This document shows, one piece after another, positions 6,701-12,103 of a DNA stretch of 14,414 bases. The stretch lies in NCBI GenBank assembly GCA_045114775.1, contig JBGULC010000039.1, positions 1 through 14,414 on the forward strand, written 5' to 3'. Below the pieces are notes generated by a model that saw nothing but the letters and a program-made list of their open reading frames with translations, made no database searches and was not told the DNA's origin. Within the stretch, counting starts at the first letter, position 1, and each line of letters starts with the position of its first letter. The position numbers and the translations under genes were made by a program. The stretch is from UBA3792 sp045114775. GTDB lineage: Bacteria > Bacillota > Clostridia > Christensenellales > CAG-138.

Positions 6701-7654
6701 TCATGGCAGTTTAACGGATACGGTCTTGCCGTCGAGCAGGAACGTGACGGTCCCGTCTCGATCGGTTCGATATAACGCCGTACAGGTATCGTACAGCAGC
6801 GATAGCGTTTCCAGATGCGGATGCCCGTAGTCGTTTTCCTCTCCGCATGACGCGACCGCATAGTCGGGGTCGACGGCAAGGAAGAACGAATAGCCCGTCG
6901 AGCTTGACGAGCCGTGATGTCCGAGCTTCAATACGTTCGCCTTCAGCATGTACTTCGGGAAGGTATCCAGCATCCGCTTCTCCGCGACGGCTTCCGCGTC
7001 GCCCGCAAGCAGAACGGCGGTGTCGCCGTAACGTACGTTGAGAACGACGGATCGGTCGTTCATCTCCGCGGGTTCCGATTCGTATGCAGCGATCGGGTTC
7101 AGGACTGTCGCTGTGCAGCTTTCGGACCAGGGGATCGTCATGCCGCCGTTTACAAGCACGACGGGGCAGCCTTCCTCCTGAAGCGCGCGAGATAACCCGG
7201 CGTCGCCTGCATCGGATGGATCCGTCGCGATCGTATAGTATGCACCCACCTCGTACGCGTCCAGGACGGCCGCCATCGAGCCGATATGATCTCCGTGCGG
7301 ATGCGTGGCAACGATGGCATCGAGCGCCGTCACGCCGTTTTCGTGAAGCGCCGCGACGATCTTGCTGAACGCATCGGCGGGGCCCGCGTCCACAAGCATG
7401 GTCCGGCCCTCGGGTGAAACGAGCAGTATGCTGTCGCCCTGGCCGACGTCGATCACAACGACCTTCAGCGCCGGTTCTTTTCCGCCGGAGCCGGTCGGAC
7501 GGTCTGCGATGAGCTTCTCCCAAAGAGCTTCCTTTTCATCGGCAAGCACATCCGGCTCGTCCGATTGCAGACAACTGCGCAGTGCGGAACAGCCGAGCGT
7601 CAGCAGAAGAAAGAATATAAGCACCCATACAACAGGGCGAAGCAACGGTTTCAT
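6701..7654 (-). CDS. Exported ComEC-like metallo-beta-lactamase-fold hydrolase
   Basis: 317 residues from ATG 7654. A hydrophobic signal segment (about 5-20) ends in TLGC (Cys22), a non-canonical lipobox, so it is a lipoprotein or a membrane-anchored exported protein. The rest matches the C-terminal hydrolase domain of ComEC/Rec2: DVGQGDS (69-75), ATHPHGDHIGS with His118, His120, Asp122 and His123, then NDRSVVL (199-205), AGDAE with Asp219, GHHGSS with His246/247, and GHPH (277-280). The two-metal site is thus intact. Known stand-alone members are exported hydrolases, some thought to act on nucleic acids; the substrate here is not known. The competence membrane domain of ComEC is absent. A TTG 15 bases upstream could extend the frame but lies inside a -10 element. 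The ATG has no ribosome binding site. Confidence 0.87.
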   Translation of the reverse strand: MKPLLRPVVWVLIFFLLLTLGCSALRSCLQSDEPDVLADEKEALWEKLIADRPTGSGGKEPALKVVVIDVGQGDSILLVSPEGRTMLVDAGPADAFSKIVAALHENGVTALDAIVATHPHGDHIGSMAAVLDAYEVGAYYTIATDPSDAGDAGLSRALQEEGCPVVLVNGGMTIPWSESCTATVLNPIAAYESEPAEMNDRSVVLNVRYGDTAVLLAGDAEAVAEKRMLDTFPKYMLKANVLKLGHHGSSSSTGYSFFLAVDPDYAVASCGEENDYGHPHLETLSLLYDTCTALYRTDRDGTVTFLLDGKTVSVKLP

Positions 7655-7660
7655 GTGAAT

Positions 7661-7689
7661 ATTATACAATACTTCCGCACGCTTTGCAA
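7661..7689 (-). promoter_or_regulatory. Sigma-A-like promoter abutting the ATG of the metallo-beta-lactamase-fold gene
   Basis: On the minus strand, TTGCAA (7689-7684), 17 bases, then TATAAT (7666-7661). Only six bases separate the -10 box from the ATG at 7654, so transcription would start at or very near the A of the ATG and give a leaderless mRNA. The promoter lies inside the 3' end of the small ORF 7662-7820. Confidence 0.6.
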
Positions 7690-7820
7690 GTCGTCAAGAG
7701 CGCTCTTTTCTCCATTTCCGTGTTTTGCTTTTCCGATTGCTTTCGGCCCCGGTTGATAAAGTGCGCGATCTCTCTGCGTAAACGCCGCATTAAAAGTCTG
7801 TATCGGATCCGTTCTGCCAT
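7662..7820 (-). CDS. Small basic protein (52 aa), hypothetical
   Basis: An ATG at 7820 follows an excellent ribosome binding site (AAAGGAGGG, 7 bases upstream, about 7828-7836). It opens a 52-codon frame rich in Arg and Lys (starting MAERIRYRLLMRRLRRE) and ending TTCKACGSIV, with a CxxC pair at residues 45 and 48. The TAA at 7664-7662 lies 7 bases before the ATG of the next gene, which has no ribosome binding site of its own, so translation of this ORF could feed the next by coupling. No family is recognised. The strong ribosome binding site and operon position support it; the short length and lack of homology knowledge weaken it. Confidence 0.45.
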   Translation of the reverse strand: MAERIRYRLLMRRLRREIAHFINRGRKQSEKQNTEMEKRALLTTCKACGSIV

Positions 7821-7835
7821 TGTTTGTCCCTCCTT

Positions 7836-7855
7836 TGGTTTCTGAAACCAGTATA
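7836..7855 (-). promoter_or_regulatory. Minus-strand -10 element with overlapping inverted repeat
   Basis: TATACT on the minus strand (7855-7850) can serve the small ORF at 7820; no good -35 is seen. Immediately downstream is an inverted repeat TGGTTT-ctg-AAACCA (7836-7850) covering the expected start site and touching the ribosome binding site. It could be an operator or a small leader hairpin. Confidence 0.4.
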
Positions 7856-7895
7856 GAAAACGACCTGTCCGTTAAATCGGAACGGAAGACACTGT

Positions 7896-7924
7896 TTGCA
7901 ATTCGGGGGGCTGTATGGTATACT
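7896..7924 (+). promoter_or_regulatory. Sigma-A promoter of the paralogous lipoprotein genes
   Basis: TTGCAA (7896-7901), 17 bases, TATACT (7919-7924). Expected start near 7931, giving a leader of about 75 bases before ATG 8006. It diverges from the minus-strand promoter around 7850. Confidence 0.7.
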
Positions 7925-8005
7925 GTGTACAAATGGGAAACAACGTCGGTCGTCTCCGTCGTTGACTGCGGGCCGATGACCGGTTTTCGGGAAAAGGAGG
8001 AGCTT

Positions 8006-9145
8006 ATGAAAAGGATCTTTGCGCTTTTCCTGTGCTTTGCGTTGGCGTTGAGCGTCGCCTGTGGGACAAAGGAACAATCGGAGACGGTCGAGTCTACGTC
8101 GGCGCAGCCTTCGGGACAGGCGGAGGAGACCGTCGAGACCGCGGCGCCGACATTGCGGACGGTCGAGGAATCCGAGCATGACACGCCCGCGATCGCAACG
8201 ACCTAACCGGGACCGGAGAATGCGACCGAAGCGCAGGAGGAAACGCCCGCGCCTGAACCGACCGCCGACGCGGAAACGCAGGAGGAAGCGCCCGCGACAG
8301 AGCCTGCGACGGAGCCCGTATCCGAGCCGGAACGCGAACCGGAGCCTGCGCCCGAACCGGAGCCTGCGCCCGAGCCGGATTGTCCGGTCGTTGTGCCGGA
8401 TCTGTCCGGATTGCCGATCGAAGTGAATTCATACCTTCAATTCGGCGAGTATCCGACAAAAGGGCATCTGTTTACGTTTGATCTCGATTATGACCGGACG
8501 CCGGAGGAGATTTCCTTTACAACGGACTATCAGGAGGGAACGATTACGGTCTTTGCGGGGGACAGAAGCATTGTGATCGAACGCGCCGCCGACGAGTTCA
8601 GCTTCATCCTGATCGACCTTGATCCCGAGACGCCGTATGCGAACGTCATTGCCGTGATCGACGGCGTAACGTTCGTACTGCGCCCGGAGGGGGATCAGCT
8701 GATGGACAATGTTTTTTCCGGGACCGTTTACTGCGATAACGGTGTCCTGTACCGCGACGAGCCTTTTCTGCTGTTGGGCGCAAGAAGCGGCTTCTGCGCC
8801 TGCAGCGGCGAGGATCTTACGCCGGAAGGCGACTGGTGGCAGGATGATTATATCCCGACCGAAGACGAGATCGAAGACGAGTTTGATTACCTGACGGATG
8901 CGTGCATCCTTTTAAAGGTGATTCGCGATCTGCCTTGTTGGATCGACGAGGAGGAGGCCGTACTGTCAAAAGGCACGTATCTGTACGTCCTGGGCATTGA
9001 TCCGATCGCAAAATCGGTTAAAGTCGCAACGACGGACGGCGTGGAGGCGATCATCACATTCACCGGCGACGACGACCTAGGATACAGCATCAACGACGTC
9101 TCGCAGGAGGAATACTTCAAAGCGCTTCCGAGTGAAGAGAACTGA
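8006..9145 (+). pseudogene. Lipoprotein gene interrupted by an in-frame TAA at codon 67
   Basis: ATG 8006 follows AAGGAGG (7994-8000). The start is a lipoprotein signal (MKRIFALFLCFALALSVAC, lipid Cys19). After 66 codons a TAA (8204-8206) interrupts the frame inside a Pro/Glu/Ala/Thr linker. The same frame continues with identical composition through 8400, then a globular part resembling the next gene: PDLSGLPIEVN, FTFDLDYD, IDLDPETPYAN and KGTYLYV. No ribosome binding site or ATG follows the stop, so only a 66-aa lipopeptide would be made unless read through. TAA ends other genes here, so general recoding is unlikely. One base change (for example C or G to T) explains it. It may be a recent mutation, a strain variant or an assembly error. 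Function unknown. Confidence 0.85.
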
Positions 9146-9182
9146 ACCGAATCATTTTCCAAAGGGATTTTTGGAGGATCTT

Positions 9183-10262
9183 ATGAAAAGAATCGTCGTA
9201 CTGTCGCTTTTTATGCTGATGCTGTTGAGCGTTGCCTGCATCAACAGCGGCGATGAAGCAATCGTAACGAATCAGACCGCGGCGCCGCAGAACACGGAAC
9301 AGGCAGACAGCCCCATCGCCGTAAAGACCGAAGTGCCGCAGTCTGCGGAAGCGTCGGAGGATGAGATCACGGTCGGGACGTCGTTGCCGGAAACACAGCC
9401 GAGTTCCGCACCCGCAACGGAAGCGCCGACGCCGGAGCCTGAGACCGAAACGCCGACACCGCCCGCAACGGAAGAACCGACGCCGGCCCCTGCGACGCCG
9501 TACGCGCCGGATCTGTCCCTGCTTCCGCAGCAATATCAGGTCCATGACGCTTCGCTCACAGAGGACGTGTTGTTCCGCTTTGACGTCGACTTCGACGGCG
9601 AGGAGGATACAATCTCCTATCGGTTGGATTTCGACGACGATACCACATATATCGTCGTCGGCGACCAGGAGGTCGCGTTTACCGAAAGCAGCATGCTTGA
9701 CAGGGCGATCCTGGTCGACCTCGATCCGGAAACGCCGTGGGTCAATCTGCTGATCGTGATCGACTGGGCTTCGGACGATTATGTGACGACAGAAGTGCAT
9801 GTGGAGGACGGGAAGCTCGTAAAGGGCGTTGAACGGGAGGACGTCTATCTTGCCGAAGACGGGATTCTGCGCGTGTCCGAACGTACCGACATCCTCGGCA
9901 CCAACAGCGGCAGCCGCATCGTGCACGGCGAGAAGCTGGAATCGGATTCGGAGTGGTTTGAATGCCGTAAGCTGACGAAAAACGATCTGACCGTCGACCG
10001 GAAGATCAACATTGAATGCGGCGTCCTGCTTCACAGCAAGCGCAAGATCAAGTGCACGATCGACGGAAAAGCGACGACGCTGAAAAAGGGGACATACCTG
10101 TATATGACCCGGTTCCATGAGTCCAGACGGTTGATCGAAGTATGCACCGAGGATGGGCAGATCGCGCTGATCACGGTGGAATACGATCCGGACGAGTACA
10201 CATACACGATCAACGGGTATCCGCAGAACAAGGTGTTCGACAACATCTGCTACGCCGACTGA
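9183..10262 (+). CDS. Lipoprotein paralogous to the interrupted gene at 8006
   Basis: 359 residues. Signal MKRIVVLSLFMLMLLSVAC with lipid Cys19, nearly the same ending as its neighbour. A Pro/Thr/Glu linker spans about 20-108. A globular region follows with FRFDVDFDGEEDTISY (131-146) and LVDLDPETPWVN (177-188). A C-terminal SH3-like part contains KKGTYLYMTRF (301-311) and IEVCTEDGQIALITV (318-332). The same blocks occur in the same order in the previous gene, so the pair arose by tandem duplication. The start is ATG 9183 with GGAGG at 9173-9177. It lies 37 bases after the previous stop and is probably co-transcribed. The protein is probably anchored on the outer face of the membrane. No catalytic motif or named family is recognised. 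Confidence 0.85.
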   Translation: MKRIVVLSLFMLMLLSVACINSGDEAIVTNQTAAPQNTEQADSPIAVKTEVPQSAEASEDEITVGTSLPETQPSSAPATEAPTPEPETETPTPPATEEPTPAPATPYAPDLSLLPQQYQVHDASLTEDVLFRFDVDFDGEEDTISYRLDFDDDTTYIVVGDQEVAFTESSMLDRAILVDLDPETPWVNLLIVIDWASDDYVTTEVHVEDGKLVKGVEREDVYLAEDGILRVSERTDILGTNSGSRIVHGEKLESDSEWFECRKLTKNDLTVDRKINIECGVLLHSKRKIKCTIDGKATTLKKGTYLYMTRFHESRRLIEVCTEDGQIALITVEYDPDEYTYTINGYPQNKVFDNICYAD

Positions 10263-10275
10263 AAACAAACGAAAA

Positions 10276-10305
10276 CAGCCGCCGGGTCATCGGATCCGGC
10301 GGCTG
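10276..10305 (-). terminator. Terminator of the barnase/barstar operon
   Basis: A perfect 10-bp GC-rich stem (10276-10285 with 10296-10305), 10-base loop. On the minus strand it is followed by a T-rich tail (complement of the A-rich 10261-10275). It lies 11 bases after the barstar stop. On the plus strand the T run is poor, so termination of the lipoprotein gene ending at 10262 would be weaker. Confidence 0.75.
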
Positions 10306-10316
10306 CTGTGTTACGA

Positions 10317-10592
10317 TCAGGAAAGGTATTCCGTAAACTTGCAGGAGTAGGGGAGATTTGTCGCCTCGGTGAAGACCAGACGCAGTTTTTTCGCATACTC
10401 GCCCAAAGCGGCATCCATCATATCGCCGTTGATCAGTACGATCCACACCCCGCGGCCGAGGTCCGTGAGACAGTCGTGCAGCGCGTCAAGGTTGCGCCCG
10501 TAGTAATCGGGCAGACGCAGTGCTTTTGCAAGATATTCGTGCGTTTGTTCGACTGTAGTCATGCGCCGTCCGTCAATGATGATAAATTCCAT
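10317..10592 (-). CDS. Barstar-family ribonuclease inhibitor
   Basis: This 91-residue protein matches barstar (90 aa in Bacillus amyloliquefaciens) in length and layout. The inhibitory helix is present as LPDYYGRNLDALHDCLTDL (27-45). Tyr30/Tyr31 and Asp36 align with family positions, and Asp40 aligns with barstar Asp39, which plugs the barnase active site. Glu76 aligns with barstar Glu76 (VFTEA). Barstar is cytoplasmic and protects the producer from its own RNase before export. The ATG lies one base past the barnase-like stop on the same strand. A GGGGAGGA ribosome binding site sits inside the end of the toxin gene, which suggests coupled translation. Cognate pairing with the adjacent RNase is inferred from this adjacency and from known barnase-barstar pairs. 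Confidence 0.92.
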   Translation of the reverse strand: MEFIIIDGRRMTTVEQTHEYLAKALRLPDYYGRNLDALHDCLTDLGRGVWIVLINGDMMDAALGEYAKKLRLVFTEATNLPYSCKFTEYLS

Positions 10593-10593
10593 G

Positions 10594-11130
10594 TCAATCC
10601 TCCCCGTACAAAAGCGTAAACGATTCGTAATGATCGTCGGTATAGTAAATCAAGCCGTCATTGCTGAACACGATCCGCTTGGCGCCGCGGCTTTTGGCGC
10701 CGCGCGTGTCGATGTCGCATTCCGTGTATTTGCGGCCTTTTTTGTTCGGCAATAGCCCTTCATAGTTGCCGAAATAACCGCCGCCGATCGAACAGCCGGG
10801 CGCATACGGCTCCAAAGATCCGCCCGACCAACCGAGCTCCTGCGCCTTGCTTTTCGTGATGTAGTTCTTCGGCAGATGCCCGTAAAGGTGAATATAGAGC
10901 GCGACCTCGTCTTTGGTCCAGTATTGCCCGTCCTCCGAAACGGGACACGGCGTTTTATCCGGCGCATCGGCCGTTTCGCCGGATGGTTCCAGCGTAAAGA
11001 CGGGCGCGTCGATCCCGCTCGTCTGTCGCGTCGGTTCCGGATCGGGAGTCGGGTAGACATAGCATCCGATCAGCGCGGCAAGCAGGAGCAATGCAAATAA
11101 AACGGAAAAAACCTGTTTGATGTGCTTCAT
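10594..11130 (-). CDS. Barnase-type ribonuclease with a lipoprotein signal
   Basis: 178 residues. An N-terminal signal segment ends in the lipobox LIGC (Cys23). A Pro/Thr linker (24-65) precedes a barnase domain (about 70-174) with HLPKNYITKSKAQELGW, SIGGGYFGNYEGLLP, YTECDID and DDHYESF. Barnase catalytic residues all have counterparts: Lys27 as Lys93, Glu73 as Glu137, Arg83 as Arg148, Arg87 as Arg152, His102 as His167. The domain should be an active guanyl-preferring RNase. Classical barnase is released by a normal signal peptide; this form should be lipid-anchored outside the membrane. The start is ATG 11130 with GGAGGG 5 bases upstream (11141-11136). The open frame extends upstream but lacks a ribosome binding site there. 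It is co-transcribed with barstar. Role in competition or defence is inferred. Confidence 0.92.
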   Translation of the reverse strand: MKHIKQVFSVLFALLLLAALIGCYVYPTPDPEPTRQTSGIDAPVFTLEPSGETADAPDKTPCPVSEDGQYWTKDEVALYIHLYGHLPKNYITKSKAQELGWSGGSLEPYAPGCSIGGGYFGNYEGLLPNKKGRKYTECDIDTRGAKSRGAKRIVFSNDGLIYYTDDHYESFTLLYGED

Positions 11131-11147
11131 AGTATCCCTCCGAACAC

Positions 11148-11156
11148 AGTATAGCA
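11148..11156 (-). promoter_or_regulatory. Extended -10 promoter of the barnase/barstar operon
   Basis: Minus strand TGCTATACT (11156-11148), an extended -10 element. The -35 region is T-rich with no clear consensus. Transcription would start close to 11141, giving a very short leader containing the GGAGGG ribosome binding site. Confidence 0.5.
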
Positions 11157-11183
11157 CATGGATCCAAGGATAAAAAGAGTTAT

Positions 11184-11203
11184 TTTTGCCTGTTTTGGCA
11201 AAA
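11184..11203. repeat. Inverted repeat upstream of barnase
   Basis: TTTTGCC (11184-11190), six bases, GGCAAAA (11197-11203): a perfect 7-bp inverted repeat in the A+T-rich gap between the divergent barnase and 11408 transcription units. It could be a regulator site or a short hairpin. No factor is recognised. Confidence 0.4.
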
Positions 11204-11276
11204 TTCCACTGTATACCGATTCGCAGAAAAACAAAGCAGAAGGCTGTCGCGATGATAATGAACACTTATTTTAATA

Positions 11277-11305
11277 TTGCACAATCCTTGATTGTGTGAT
11301 ACAAT
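11277..11305 (+). promoter_or_regulatory. Sigma-A promoter with internal operator-like repeat
   Basis: TTGCAC (11277-11282), 17 bases, TACAAT (11300-11305) with an upstream TG at 11297-11298 (extended -10). The inverted repeat CACAAT-ccttg-ATTGTG (11280-11296) fills most of the spacer and overlaps the -35, as expected of an operator for a dimeric repressor. It drives the lipoprotein gene at 11408 after a leader of about 96 bases. Confidence 0.65.
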
Positions 11306-11407
11306 TTCATAATGTAATGATATGCGCATGCAGGCTTTCCGGGCCTGTCAGAGCACATCATAACACAAGAGAAGACGGGAAACCGTTCCGGATAGGAGGA
11401 TATCATT

Positions 11408-12058
11408 ATGAAACGGAAGACAGGCTGTATTTTGTTTATTTGTCTTATGCTGACGATCGTTACTGCGTTCGGCTGTTCCGGCAACAGCGGAGAAACCGAG
11501 AGAATCGATCCGGTTGCGCCGGAGAGTGCGGAGCCGCAGAACAGCACCAAGACCGAGGTCCAGGAGGATGAGGTCTTAACAACAGATGACAGCGGCAACG
11601 AAAATGTGCTGCCGACTCCGCCCACAAATGAAAATCCGTCCGCGACAGATACTCCGGTCAACTCGGAGACACCTGTCGACACGGAAGCACCTGCCAACAC
11701 GCAGGTGCCGACCAACACGCAGGCACCGGCCAACACGCAGGCGCCGACCAACACGCAGGCGCCGGCCAATACAAAGGCACCGACCAATACAAATGCGCCG
11801 ACCAATACGCAGATGCCTGTCGATACGGAGAAGCCCGCAGCGACGGAAACACCTGAGCCGACAAAGGATCCGCTTGAAATCGATCCGGACAAGATTCCCA
11901 CACCTTCCCAGGCCCCTTATGAGGCGCAGAAAACCACGTCGCCGTCCACAACGAAAAAACCGACCGCTACCCCTACGCCGAACAACATTTCAATGCCGAC
12001 CGCTACGCCCGCGCCGACACCGGACGACAGCCCAATCGAACTGCCTGAACTCCCGTAA
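11408..12058 (+). CDS. Pro/Thr/Asn repeat lipoprotein
   Basis: 216 residues. The signal MKRKTGCILFICLMLTIVTAFGC gives a plausible lipid Cys23. The mature protein is entirely low complexity: an acidic stretch (24-80), six-residue repeats of the P-x-N-T-Q-A type (about 83-142), then Pro/Thr-rich spacer sequence to the end (PTATPTPN, PTATPAPTPDD). No globular domain is visible, so it could be a wall-spanning stalk or spacer. Start ATG 11408 with AGGAGG at 11394-11399. The next gene starts 45 bases downstream with no terminator between, so the two are probably co-transcribed. Low complexity makes homology-based naming unreliable. Confidence 0.8.
   Translation: MKRKTGCILFICLMLTIVTAFGCSGNSGETERIDPVAPESAEPQNSTKTEVQEDEVLTTDDSGNENVLPTPPTNENPSATDTPVNSETPVDTEAPANTQVPTNTQAPANTQAPTNTQAPANTKAPTNTNAPTNTQMPVDTEKPAATETPEPTKDPLEIDPDKIPTPSQAPYEAQKTTSPSTTKKPTATPTPNNISMPTATPAPTPDDSPIELPELP
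11654..11833 (+). repeat. Tandem 18-bp repeat inside the lipoprotein gene
   Basis: Ten in-frame 18-bp units, each coding six residues of the form Pro-(Ala/Thr/Val)-(Asn/Asp)-(Thr/Ser)-x-x. The seven central units (11690-11815) are close to PANTQA or PTNTQA, and the flanking ones are degenerate. Central units differ mainly at the Ala/Thr codon and at wobble bases, as expected of repeats expanded by slippage or unequal recombination. Confidence 0.88.
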
Positions 12059-12103
12059 GTAATTGCGGTAATACAACAGAGAGGATAAGGAGGAGAATCA
12101 TTA

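Noticed and set aside
8393..9145. A separate gene starting at GTG 8393
   Set aside because: It is the same frame as the lipoprotein starting at 8006 after the TAA, and it has no ribosome binding site or signal peptide of its own.
9117..10268. A 383-codon minus-strand frame
   Set aside because: It is antisense to the lipoprotein at 9183. The linker region yields only Arg-rich low-complexity sequence.
11690..11815. Regular repeats that could suggest a CRISPR array
   Set aside because: The units are contiguous 18-bp in-frame codons with no spacers, inside a lipoprotein gene.
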